DNA from: JAJDXO01 sp965207535
GTDB taxonomy: Bacteria > Pseudomonadota > Alphaproteobacteria > Rhodospirillales > UBA2165
Length of the DNA: 64,000 nt
Direction of reading: 5' to 3'
NCBI GenBank assembly: GCA_965207535.1
Contig: CBDBMR010000012.1
Span: forward strand, 124,001 to 188,000
Shown: positions 8,227 to 15,455 of the stretch, piece by piece
How the letters are laid out: the number at the start of each line of letters is the position of its first letter
How positions within the stretch are numbered: the stretch's first letter is position 1
Program-made: the position numbers and the translations under genes
Notes under the pieces: model-generated
What the model was told of the DNA's origin: nothing
The model's database searches: none
Seen by the model: only the letters and a program-made list of their open reading frames with translations

Positions 8227-9360
8227 ATGGCGTCTCCGCAAACCTACGTCATCCGCATGGCCATTTTCGTCGGTGTGGTCATCGTTCTCTGCGCCATTTT
8301 GTTTGTTCCTCTGCAGCGGGCGTTCTCCGCCAACGTACCCCTGAACGGCCTGATCCTCGGCGTGCTGCTCCTCGGCATCATTTACAATTTCCGACAGGTC
8401 TTGATGCTTTCTCCGGAGGTCCATTGGATCGAACGCTTCCGCCGGAGCAGCCCCACCCTTTCGGAAACCCGGCCACCGCGATTGCTCGCCCCGATGGCCA
8501 CGATGTTAGGCGAACGGAGAGACAGCCTGTCGCTTTCGACGCTTGCCATGCGATCCCTGTTGGACGGCATCGCGTCGCGCCTCGACGAATCCCGGGACTT
8601 GTCCCGCTACACCATAGGCCTGCTTATATTCCTGGGCCTCCTCGGGACCTTTTGGGGACTGCTGGAGACGGTCAGCAGCGTCGGCGATGTGATCAGCGAC
8701 CTATCCGTCGAAGGGGGTGATATCGCCGCTATGTTCGCCAATTTGAAGGGCGGGCTGGAGGCGCCGCTGTCCGGCATGGGAACCGCTTTTTCGTCCTCCC
8801 TGTTTGGCCTTGCCGGGTCCTTGGTCCTCGGGTTTCTGGATTTGCAAGCGGGTCAGGCGCAAAACCGGTTCTACAACGAACTCGAGGAGTGGCTCTCCAG
8901 CCTCACCCGCCTCTCGTCGGGCGCCTTGCCCGGGGACGGCGATGGTTCCGTGCCTGTTTATGTACAGGCGCTACTGGAGCAAACCGCCGAGAGTCTCGAA
9001 AATCTTCAACGAACGTTGGCGCGCGGTGAAGAGCGCAACATCGCCAGCAACAACAGCCTAATTGATCTTAGTGAAAAGCTTGGTGCGCTTGGTGACCAAA
9101 TGCGAGCCGAACAAACTCTGCTCCTGAGTTTGGGTGAGAACCAGATGGAGCTGAAGAACATTCTCGAACTCCTGTCGAACGGCGGTGTCGGCGCCATGGA
9201 CGAAGCGACCAAATCGCACATTCGCAATGTGGATCTGCATATGGCGAGGCTGCTGGAAGAAATGACGGCGGGACGCGAAGACATGGTGCAGCAGCTCCGA
9301 AGCGAGATTAAGTTGCTTGCTCGCACCATCGCCGCCTCGTCTCCCGACAAGGGAACCTAA
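8227..9360 (+). CDS. MotA/TolQ/ExbB-like inner-membrane proton-channel protein
   Basis: A 377-residue protein. Two N-terminal membrane segments (about residues 10-30 and 38-56) are followed by a cytoplasmic loop, then the MotA-like core: IGLLIFLGLLGTFWGLLETV and, after a linker, LSGMGTAFSSSLFGLAGSLVLGFLDL. The GTFWG and GMGTAFSSS elements match the channel-lining helices of MotA/TolQ/ExbB. The remaining ~160 residues are a cytoplasmic coiled-coil tail. It is 12 bp upstream of a MotB-like partner. No flagellar structural genes are adjacent, so I infer a non-flagellar, PMF-driven envelope complex rather than a flagellar stator. Confidence 0.8.
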   Translation: MASPQTYVIRMAIFVGVVIVLCAILFVPLQRAFSANVPLNGLILGVLLLGIIYNFRQVLMLSPEVHWIERFRRSSPTLSETRPPRLLAPMATMLGERRDSLSLSTLAMRSLLDGIASRLDESRDLSRYTIGLLIFLGLLGTFWGLLETVSSVGDVISDLSVEGGDIAAMFANLKGGLEAPLSGMGTAFSSSLFGLAGSLVLGFLDLQAGQAQNRFYNELEEWLSSLTRLSSGALPGDGDGSVPVYVQALLEQTAESLENLQRTLARGEERNIASNNSLIDLSEKLGALGDQMRAEQTLLLSLGENQMELKNILELLSNGGVGAMDEATKSHIRNVDLHMARLLEEMTAGREDMVQQLRSEIKLLARTIAASSPDKGT

Positions 9361-9372
9361 GGAGCGTCCGCA

Positions 9373-10587
9373 ATGGCCGCCATTTCCCGCCGGGCCGAAC
9401 GCAGCACCAATATTTGGCCGGGTTTCGTCGATGCGCTGGCGACGTTGCTGATGGTCATCATCTTCCTGCTGATGGTCTTCGTGCTGGCACAGTTCTTTCT
9501 GTCAGAGGCATTGACCGGGAGGGACGCCGCCCTCGACCGGCTCAACCGGCAGGTTGCGGAACTGGCCGAAACACTGGCGCTCGAACGGCGCGCCAATGCC
9601 GATCTCCGAACCAATCTAGAGCAGCTGTCGAGCGAACTGCAGGCGTCGGTAGCGGCCCGGGATGATCTATCGGCGCAAATTCAAGCGCTCACTTTGCGGG
9701 CCCAGTCCGCCGAGGAGGAAGCAGAGAAAGTCAAGGCGGATTTGGAGGACGCTTTCAAATCCATCCTCGCCGACCGTCAGAAGATCGAGCTTCAACTGCG
9801 TGAAGTGGCGGCGCTCAACAGGGACATCGAGGCGCTGACAGCGCTCCGGGCGGAGTTAGAGCAACAGATTAAGGACTTGGCCGGAAAACTTGAAGGCTCT
9901 GAGGGTCAGTTGATCGAAGAGAAAAAGCTCTTGATCGAAGAGAAAAAGCTCTCCGAAAGCGCACGGGCGCAGGTCGCCCTGTTGAATCAGCAGATCAAGG
10001 AGTTGCGGCTGCAAATCGGCCGCTTGACCGAGGCCCTGGATATTTCCGAGAAGACCGCCCAAGAGCAAAAGGTCCAAATCGCCAATTTGGGCAAACGGCT
10101 GAATGCGGCCCTGGCCAGCAAGGTCCAACAGCTATCCCGGTACCGGTCCGAGTTTTTCGGACGGCTGCGGGAAGTCCTGGGGGGCCAGCGGGGAATCCGG
10201 ATCGTTGGTGACCGATTTGTGTTTCAGAGCGAAGTCCTGTTCACGACAGGGTCCGCCGAGTTGGGCGGTGCCGGACAGGATCAGATCAGTCAACTCGCAA
10301 CGACGCTGAGGGAGATCTCCGGGCGAATCCCGGAGAACATCGATTGGGTTCTGCGGATCGACGGCCATACCGACCGAGTCCCGATTCGCACCCCCCAGTT
10401 CCCAAGCAATTGGGAGTTGTCGACCGCCCGTGCCATATCAGTAGTCAAATTCTTGATCGATGCCGGAATCCCGGCCAACCGTCTCGCCGCCACCGGCTTC
10501 GGGGAATTTCAGCCCATCGATGCCCGCGATGATGAAATCGCCTACCGGCGCAACCGCCGGATCGAGTTCAAGCTGACCCAGCGATGA
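9373..10587 (+). CDS. MotB/OmpA-like peptidoglycan-binding partner protein
   Basis: A 404-residue protein with a single N-terminal membrane helix, WPGFVDALATLLMVIIFLLM. The helix carries an Asp (residue 20) where MotB and TolR have their proton-binding Asp. A periplasmic coiled coil of about 200 residues follows, including a duplicated LIEEKKL segment, then a full OmpA C-terminal domain with IDGHTDRVPI, NWELSTARA and YRRNRRIEFKL. This is the arrangement of a MotB stator, but with a far longer coiled-coil spacer. It pairs with the MotA-like gene immediately upstream, and its stop overlaps the start of the MFS gene by 4 bp. Confidence 0.85.
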   Translation: MAAISRRAERSTNIWPGFVDALATLLMVIIFLLMVFVLAQFFLSEALTGRDAALDRLNRQVAELAETLALERRANADLRTNLEQLSSELQASVAARDDLSAQIQALTLRAQSAEEEAEKVKADLEDAFKSILADRQKIELQLREVAALNRDIEALTALRAELEQQIKDLAGKLEGSEGQLIEEKKLLIEEKKLSESARAQVALLNQQIKELRLQIGRLTEALDISEKTAQEQKVQIANLGKRLNAALASKVQQLSRYRSEFFGRLREVLGGQRGIRIVGDRFVFQSEVLFTTGSAELGGAGQDQISQLATTLREISGRIPENIDWVLRIDGHTDRVPIRTPQFPSNWELSTARAISVVKFLIDAGIPANRLAATGFGEFQPIDARDDEIAYRRNRRIEFKLTQR

Positions 10588-11831
10588 CCGCGGAGAAGGA
10601 ACCGGTCGCCAACGCGGGTGACCGAGCCGGCGTCGCCGCGCCTCGCACGGCAATGATGATCGTTTTCGCCGTCGTCGTCATCGACCTGATCGGGTTCGGC
10701 ATCGTCATTCCGCTGCTCCCGTTCTACGCCGAGCATTTCGGGGCATCCCCGGACCAGGTCGCCTACCTGATCTCGGTATTCTCGCTGTGCCAACTTGTCT
10801 CCGCGCCGGTTTGGGGCCGGCTAAGTGACCGGATAGGCCGGCGACCCGTACTGGTCATGAGCCTCGCCGGAACGGTCGGCGCCTATATCTGGATGGCGCT
10901 CGTCGACAGCTTGACCGGACTGTTTCTCGCCCGGGCGTTCGCGGGCGCGATGGCGGGAAGTATCGCAGCCGCATTCGCCTATATGGCGGACATCACAACG
11001 CCCGAAAACCGGGCGCGCGGCATGGGCCTGGTCGGTGCCGCTTTTGGGCTGGGATTTACCGCCGGACCCGCGATTGGGGGCATTCTCGGCGGAGCCGATC
11101 CGGCCAATATCAACTTTCAGCTCCCGGCCTACGCCGCGGCGGGTTTCTCGTTCGTCGCGTTCGCCGCGGCGGCGGCACTGCTTCCGGAGTCATCGCCGCG
11201 GGAAATCCGCGACCGGGCGCAGCGAGATGAACCCGGCCGCCAACGTACCGGTTTCATGGAGACCCTCCGGCGGCGGCCGACAATGGTGGCCATTGGCCTG
11301 AATTTCCTTGCCGTCGCGGGGATCGCCGGGATTGAGGCCATGTTTCCCATCTGGTCCGAGCGGGAGTATGGCTGGAGCGTGTCCCAAAACGGGTTTCTGT
11401 TCGCCTATATGGGCCTGATCATGGCGGCAATCCAAGGCGGACTCTCCGGCCCCATTTCACGCCGGATCGGCGAGTGGGGCATGGTGCGGCTGGGCCTCAC
11501 CGCACTCGTTGTGGGATTGATTGCCACGCCGCTCAGCCCAAACGAAACATGGATGATCCTCGCCGTCACCATCATGGCCGTTGGATTTGGAGTGGCAACG
11601 CCGGGCCTCAACTCATTGGTGTCCCTGAGCGCGCCCGAGGACCAACAGGGCGGTGTCATGGGTGTCGGACGGTCGGCGGCCACCGTGGCGCGGATTCTGG
11701 GCCCGGCGGCCGCCGGCATTTTGTTTGCCTGGTTGGGCAGGGATTGGCCGTTCTACATGGGTGCCGTCATCGTCGGAACGGCGTTGATTGTTGCCTTCGG
11801 AGGCCGTGGCCCGAACGAGAAGTCCGACTAA
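10584..11831 (+). CDS. MFS exporter, TCR/Tet-like
   Basis: A 415-residue, 12-helix major facilitator. The loop 2-3 signature GRLSDRIGRRPVLVMSL, the N-terminal DLIGFGIVIPLLPFYAEHF and the motif C-like GLGFTAGPAIGGILGG are those of drug:H+ antiporters of the tetracycline-resistance family. The substrate cannot be told from sequence. Its ATG overlaps the stop of the MotB-like gene (ATGA), so it is translationally coupled to the envelope-complex genes; whether this is functional or only operon packing is unknown. Confidence 0.85.
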   Translation: MTAEKEPVANAGDRAGVAAPRTAMMIVFAVVVIDLIGFGIVIPLLPFYAEHFGASPDQVAYLISVFSLCQLVSAPVWGRLSDRIGRRPVLVMSLAGTVGAYIWMALVDSLTGLFLARAFAGAMAGSIAAAFAYMADITTPENRARGMGLVGAAFGLGFTAGPAIGGILGGADPANINFQLPAYAAAGFSFVAFAAAAALLPESSPREIRDRAQRDEPGRQRTGFMETLRRRPTMVAIGLNFLAVAGIAGIEAMFPIWSEREYGWSVSQNGFLFAYMGLIMAAIQGGLSGPISRRIGEWGMVRLGLTALVVGLIATPLSPNETWMILAVTIMAVGFGVATPGLNSLVSLSAPEDQQGGVMGVGRSAATVARILGPAAAGILFAWLGRDWPFYMGAVIVGTALIVAFGGRGPNEKSD

Positions 11832-11839
11832 TCCTCGGC

Positions 11840-11868
11840 TTGCCAGGGTGGCCGGCCTTATGTATATA
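11840..11868 (+). promoter_or_regulatory. Sigma-70-type promoter of rpmE
   Basis: TTGCCA at 11840-11845 and TATATA at 11863-11868 are separated by exactly 17 bp, ending 26 bp before the rpmE ATG. The match is good for an alphaproteobacterial housekeeping promoter and implies independent expression of rpmE. Confidence 0.65.
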
Positions 11869-11894
11869 AGCGCCCTCGCCGACGGAGCGGAGAC

Positions 11895-12116
11895 ATGAAG
11901 AAAGAGATTCATCCGGACTACCATGAGATCACGGTCACAATGACCGACGGATCGACGTTCACCACGCGCTCGACATGGGGTGAGGCCGGCGACACGCTCA
12001 AATTGGACATCGATTCCAAATCCCACCCCGCATGGACCGGTGAACATCGTCTGGTCGACAGCGGCGGTCAGGTAGCGAAGTTCAACAAGCGCTTTCAGAA
12101 CCTAGGCCTCAAGTAG
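11895..12116 (+). CDS. rpmE: 50S ribosomal protein L31
   Basis: A 73-residue protein starting MKKEIHPDYHEITVTMTDGS and ending FNKRFQNLGLK, the standard L31 termini. It lacks the CxxC zinc-binding cysteines of type-C+ L31, so it is the zinc-independent form, which is usual in this lineage. It is flanked by its own promoter and an intrinsic terminator, so it is a monocistronic unit. GGAG lies about 6 bp before the ATG. Confidence 0.95.
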   Translation: MKKEIHPDYHEITVTMTDGSTFTTRSTWGEAGDTLKLDIDSKSHPAWTGEHRLVDSGGQVAKFNKRFQNLGLK

Positions 12117-12137
12117 GTTCCAAAAAACCCAGCGGCC

Positions 12138-12170
12138 ATGGCGCCCGCCGCAAGGCCGGCGCCATTTTCT
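12138..12170 (+). terminator. Rho-independent terminator of rpmE
   Basis: ATGGCGCC (12138-12145) pairs perfectly with GGCGCCAT (12158-12165). An inner GCC/GGC pair closes a GCAA tetraloop, and the downstream side runs into TTTCT. It lies 22 bp after the rpmE stop. Confidence 0.75.
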
Positions 12171-12335
12171 ATGGCCTTATCCAAAGCAAGGAATGAGGGT
12201 CCCGACGGCACCAGCGGACAAATAGCCGTGCCCCGTTGATGGCGGTTTTCGCGGGATGGTCCCCCACCCGCCGCCGCTTCCGAAGCGGTTGCGCCGCAAG
12301 CGTAAAATCCCCCGAAAATTTTCGACCATACGGGT

Positions 12336-12363
12336 CTTGAAGCCGGATCGCCGCCGGCTATAT
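12336..12363 (+). promoter_or_regulatory. RpoH (sigma-32)-type heat-shock promoter of hsp20
   Basis: CTTGAA at 12336-12341 and CTATAT at 12358-12363, spaced 16 bp, match the alphaproteobacterial RpoH consensus (CTTG ... CYTATNT). The inferred start near 12370 gives a leader of about 100 nt before hsp20. Confidence 0.7.
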
Positions 12364-12369
12364 GAGGGT

Positions 12370-12470
12370 CACGGCGGTATGCCTCACGAAGAGGGTGCCG
12401 TCCGGAAAACCGGTCCGGCCAGTTGGCGGGCCATTTGGAAACCGTGTTGCTTCATAAGGAGAATATGGTC
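12370..12470 (+). promoter_or_regulatory. ROSE-like RNA thermometer in the hsp20 5' UTR
   Basis: The leader folds into successive hairpins, for example CCTC ACGAA GAGG inside ACGGC/GCCGT at about 12374-12405. The last one is diagnostic: UUGCUU at 12447-12452 pairs with the Shine-Dalgarno AAGGAG at 12456-12461. It includes the G-G opposition that is the hallmark of the ROSE UYGCU/AGGA helix, and ACC at 12441-12443 can pair with GGU next to the start codon. In known ROSE elements this hairpin melts on heating and frees the ribosome-binding site. The match is by eye, not by covariance model. Confidence 0.75.
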
Positions 12471-12932
12471 ATGCGCACGTTTGATTTTTCACCCCTGTTC
12501 CGTACCTCCGTCGGCTTCGACAACCTGCAGCGCCGCCTCGATTCAGCGCTGCAATATGCCCAGGCCAACGACGCCTACCCGCCCTACAATATCGAGAAAC
12601 TGAGCGATGACGCCTATCGCATTTCCATCGCCGTGGCGGGCTTTGGCGAGAAGGATCTCGAGGTCACCGTGAAGGAAGACGTTGTGGTCGTCAGCGGCAA
12701 ACTCGATGCCGATCGAGAGAACGCCTATCTTCATCGCGGAATCGCCACTCGCTCGTTCGAGCGCCGCTTCCAGCTCGCCGACCATGTGAAAGTGGTTGAT
12801 GCCCATCTGGCCGACGGCTTGCTGGAGATTGATCTCGCCCGGGAGGTTCCGGAGGAACTGAAGCCGCGCCAGATCAAGATCCTCAGCGGCCCCGCGCCCA
12901 AGGCTATTGAACACGGCACAAAGGCCGCGTAA
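12471..12932 (+). CDS. Small heat-shock protein, Hsp20/IbpA family
   Basis: A 153-residue alpha-crystallin-domain chaperone beginning MRTFDFSPLFRTSVGFD, the usual start of alphaproteobacterial class A Hsp20. The core includes YNIEKLSDDAYRISIAVAGF, the domain body VVVSGKLD and RSFERRFQLADHVKV, and the ending LLEIDLAREVPEE. It holds unfolded proteins for refolding by DnaK. The ATG at 12471 was preferred over that at 12465 because it sits 9 bp from AAGGAG and matches family N termini. The RpoH promoter and ROSE-like leader indicate double heat control, transcriptional and translational. Confidence 0.92.
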   Translation: MRTFDFSPLFRTSVGFDNLQRRLDSALQYAQANDAYPPYNIEKLSDDAYRISIAVAGFGEKDLEVTVKEDVVVVSGKLDADRENAYLHRGIATRSFERRFQLADHVKVVDAHLADGLLEIDLAREVPEELKPRQIKILSGPAPKAIEHGTKAA

Positions 12933-12954
12933 CCAAGACGCGAATACCGAAAAT

Positions 12955-13009
12955 GGTACGCTCGGCCATCGCATGGATAATGGGCATGGACAATGGCCGG
13001 GCGTACCAA
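12955..13009. repeat. Inverted repeat with 16-nt arms downstream of hsp20
   Basis: The arm at 12955-12970 (TGGTACGCTCGGCCAT) is complementary to that at 12994-13009 with one G.U-type mismatch, enclosing a 23-nt loop. There is no U-tract after it, so it is not a standard intrinsic terminator. It could stabilise the 3' end of the hsp20 mRNA. Confidence 0.6.
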
Positions 13010-13022
13010 TTCCAGAATTTGG

Positions 13023-13105
13023 ACAAAAAAATTGGGGCCGCCCGAAGGCCGCCCCGAAAGCAAGCTAGTCCCTGTTAAACTCGCCCGTAATAGTACGCTT
13101 CGTCA
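13023..13105 (-). ncRNA. Candidate small RNA ending in an intrinsic terminator
   Basis: On the minus strand a possible promoter (TTGACC at 13138-13133, TAAAGT 18 bp later) precedes an ORF-free stretch. The stretch ends in a GC-rich hairpin (GGGGC at 13056-13052 pairing with GCCCC at 13039-13035) followed by AATTTTTTT. A second terminator lies upstream on the same strand, so this segment would be an independent transcript of about 80 nt. It carries CGAGTTTAACAGGG, perfectly complementary to the 3' UTR of the neighbouring DUF1192 gene. No known RNA family was recognised. Confidence 0.4.
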
Positions 13106-13162
13106 CGGACTTTACATAAGACCCTACTAAGGGGTCAAGGGTCGATGCGACGGCCTGCGGAC

Positions 13163-13192
13163 AAAAAAAAGCCGCCTCCAATCGAGGCGGCT
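13163..13192 (-). terminator. Rho-independent terminator of the DUF1192 gene
   Basis: On the minus strand AGCCGCCTC, loop GATTG, GAGGCGGCT is followed by a run of eight T: a perfect 9-bp stem. It lies about 135 bp after the DUF1192 stop, and the 14 nt just upstream (13206-13193) are complementary to the candidate sRNA. Confidence 0.85.
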
Positions 13193-13326
13193 CGAGTTTA
13201 ACAGGGAGGCGTCAAAGAGGTTCGAATGGCGGAGAAAATCCGCCAGACGATCTCATCGATCACCGTCAATCTATCAGGCTATGCTTAAGAGACTCTTAAT
13301 GGAGCCATTGCAGCGGGAAGCGCCGG

Positions 13327-13509
13327 TCACTTGCGGAAAAAAGATTCCGCGCCTGAACGAGCATCCTCTTTCAAGGCGATGGCCGCACGGGCACGCTCGA
13401 TTTCTCCCTCCATTTCGGCGATGTACTCGTGCAGCGCCTCGATGGACATGATGTCCAGGTCCTTTTGATCCGGTTTTTTCGCTACGGGTTCGAGATCATC
13501 GGTATCCAT
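13327..13509 (-). CDS. DUF1192 small protein
   Basis: A 60-residue protein: acidic N terminus MDTDDLEPVAKKPDQKDLD, then the conserved DUF1192 helix MSIEALHEYIAEMEGEIERA and AAIALKEDARSGAESFFRK. These proteins are widespread in alphaproteobacteria and have no known function; the helix suggests a short coiled coil. The ATG at 13507-13509 has GGAG upstream; the frame is open to 13605 but would overlap the divergent quinone oxidoreductase. The 3' UTR is long and ends in a strong terminator. Confidence 0.85.
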   Translation of the reverse strand: MDTDDLEPVAKKPDQKDLDIMSIEALHEYIAEMEGEIERARAAIALKEDARSGAESFFRK

Positions 13510-13603
13510 CGCACGCTCCATCGGCAGAAGACCCGCCGGGTCTTGCTTGGCCGTTGCCGGCAAGCATACTAGACCAAAGCCACGAGCGACAACCGGAGCG
13601 ACC

Positions 13604-14608
13604 ATGACCGATCAACTCCCCGACGACATGCAATGCATCGAAATTCCTGAACCAGGGGGCCCCGAGGCTCTGAAACCCGGCCGGCGGCCGGTTCCCGATG
13701 TCGCCGACGGCGAAATTCTGGTCCGGGTCGAAGCCGCCGGGGTCAATCGCCCGGATATCGTCCAGCGGGAAGGCCGCTATCCGCCGCCGCCTGGTGTGAC
13801 CGATATCCCCGGCCTGGAGATCGCCGGCACCATCGCCGCGCTCGGCGGCGGCGTCAGCGGCTGGAAGGTGGGCGACAACGTAACCGCGCTGGTTGCCGGC
13901 GGCGGCTACGCCGAGTACTGCGCGGTACCGGCGGCCCAAGCCTTGCCGGTTCCGGACGGCCTCGGCATGGTGGAAGCGGCGGCCGTTCCCGAGACCTTCT
14001 TTACGGTCTGGAGCAATGTCTTTGACCGGTGCGCATTGCGGCCCGGGGAAACCCTCCTGGTCCACGGAGGATCAAGCGGTATCGGCACCACCGCGATCAT
14101 GCTCGCCTCGCAGTTGGGGAGCCATGTCATTGCCACCGCGGGTTCGGCCGAAAAATGCCAAGCGTGTCTCGATCTGGGGGCGGAACTGGCCATCGATTAC
14201 AAGGAACAGGATTTTGTCGAGGAGGTGATGAACCACACCGACGGCGATGGAGCCAACGTCGTGCTCGACATGGTCGCCGGGGACTATATCCCGAGAAACA
14301 TCGCCTGCATGGCCGTGAGCGGCAGGCTCTGCATAATCGCGGCCCTCGGCGGATCGAAGGCGGAGGTGGATTTCAGACAGGTCTTCGTCAAACGGATGAC
14401 CATAACCGGATCAACCCTGAGGGCACGGGACACGGCTTTCAAAAGCGAGATCGCGGAGAACCTGAAATCACGGGTCTGGCCGCTGTTCAAGGACGGAAAG
14501 CTGAAACCGGTGATATACCAAACCCTGACGCTGAACGATGCCGCCAAGGCGCATCGCGTCATGGAAGAAGGGCGCCACATCGGAAAAATAGTCCTGACAA
14601 TCGGCTAG
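13604..14608 (+). CDS. NAD(P)H-quinone oxidoreductase, PIG3/zeta-crystallin type MDR
   Basis: A 334-residue zinc-free medium-chain dehydrogenase/reductase. The GroES-like N-terminal half has GVNRPDIVQREGRYPPPPG. The Rossmann half has LVHGGSSGIGTTAIMLA (nucleotide-binding AxxGxG variant) and ends KAHRVMEEGRHIGKIVLTI. The family reduces quinones one or two electrons at a time with NADPH and protects against redox cycling. The ATG at 13604 has GGAG 7 bp upstream. It is divergent from DUF1192 and separated from trcR by a promoter, so it is probably a single-gene unit. Confidence 0.92.
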   Translation: MTDQLPDDMQCIEIPEPGGPEALKPGRRPVPDVADGEILVRVEAAGVNRPDIVQREGRYPPPPGVTDIPGLEIAGTIAALGGGVSGWKVGDNVTALVAGGGYAEYCAVPAAQALPVPDGLGMVEAAAVPETFFTVWSNVFDRCALRPGETLLVHGGSSGIGTTAIMLASQLGSHVIATAGSAEKCQACLDLGAELAIDYKEQDFVEEVMNHTDGDGANVVLDMVAGDYIPRNIACMAVSGRLCIIAALGGSKAEVDFRQVFVKRMTITGSTLRARDTAFKSEIAENLKSRVWPLFKDGKLKPVIYQTLTLNDAAKAHRVMEEGRHIGKIVLTIG

Positions 14609-14627
14609 AGACGGCTTTTCCGCAGGT

Positions 14628-14656
14628 TTGACCGGGCCTGGGGCGGCGGCTATATT
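14628..14656 (+). promoter_or_regulatory. Sigma-70-type promoter of trcR
   Basis: TTGACC at 14628-14633 and TATATT at 14651-14656, 17 bp apart, lie 65 bp upstream of the trcR ATG. This is the best-matching housekeeping promoter in the window. Confidence 0.7.
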
Positions 14657-14720
14657 GCGCGCAACATACTAGGCGTAGACCAAGGTCCGCCTGTATCACC
14701 TTAAACGAGGAAGACGTGTG

Positions 14721-15455
14721 ATGGCACAGCCTCTTATGCCAAAGGCGACCGCTGTTTGGCTGGTCGACAATACAGCGCTGACATTCGATCAGATCGCAGA
14801 CTACTGCGGCCTCCATATTCTCGAGGTTCAGGCGATCGCGGACGGCGAGGTCGCGCCGGGTATGCAGGGCCTCGATCCGGTCGCCAATGGTCAGGTCAGC
14901 AAAGCGCAAATCGAGAAGTGCGAAGCGGATTCCGACGCCCGGCTGGAAATGTCGAAACCGTCGGTCCCGCTCCCGAAGGTCCGCCAGAAGGGCGCCCGCT
15001 ACACGCCGATCTCAAAGCGGCAGGATCGGCCCGACGCTATCGCCTGGCTCTTGAAAAGCTATCCGGAACTCAGTGATGCCCAGATCAGCCGCCTGATCGG
15101 TACCACCAAGCCGACCATCGAGTCGGTACGCAACCGGACTCATCGCAATATCGCCAATATCAAAGCGCAGAGTCCGGTCTATCTCGGGCTTTGTTCGGCG
15201 GCCGATCTAGAGAAAATGGTCGCAATCGCCCGGAAGCGCGCCGGCACGGAGCAGGCGCCGCGTCAGCAACCGCCGGCCGAGGCCGCGGAAACCGCTCCGC
15301 CCGCCGACGAGCCGGCCGAGACCGAAAGCCATCCCGCCACCGCCGTCGCACCGGCCGCCGAAGTATTCGGCGATGCTCCGACGGCGCCGCTGTCGGAGGA
15401 CTCCGGGGACACCCCGGATCCCTTTGCCCCGCAACCACCGACCGCTAACGATTAA
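14721..15455 (+). CDS. trcR: Cell-cycle transcriptional regulator TrcR (DUF1013)
   Basis: A 244-residue protein matching the DUF1013 family, which includes TrcR, a cell-cycle regulator known in alphaproteobacteria. The N-terminal part AQPLMPKATAVWLVDNTALT leads into a helix-turn-helix-like segment (FDQIADYCGLHILEVQAIAD). A second HTH-like segment is LSDAQISRLIGTTKPTIESV. The last ~70 residues are a low-complexity Pro/Ala/Glu tail. ATG 14721 has GAGGA 9 bp upstream. The stop overlaps the end of the convergent aldehyde dehydrogenase by 4 bp. Confidence 0.88.
   Translation: MAQPLMPKATAVWLVDNTALTFDQIADYCGLHILEVQAIADGEVAPGMQGLDPVANGQVSKAQIEKCEADSDARLEMSKPSVPLPKVRQKGARYTPISKRQDRPDAIAWLLKSYPELSDAQISRLIGTTKPTIESVRNRTHRNIANIKAQSPVYLGLCSAADLEKMVAIARKRAGTEQAPRQQPPAEAAETAPPADEPAETESHPATAVAPAAEVFGDAPTAPLSEDSGDTPDPFAPQPPTAND

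Noticed and set aside
8227..10587. Possible Zorya anti-phage system (ZorA/ZorB are MotA/MotB-like)
   Set aside because: No ZorC/ZorD or ZorE genes follow; the next gene is an MFS exporter and the preceding one an OmpA-like secreted protein, and the coiled coil is in the MotB-like rather than mainly in the MotA-like protein.
13205..13235. GGTTCGAAT resembling a tRNA T-loop
   Set aside because: No T-stem complement, acceptor stem or anticodon arm can be drawn around it.
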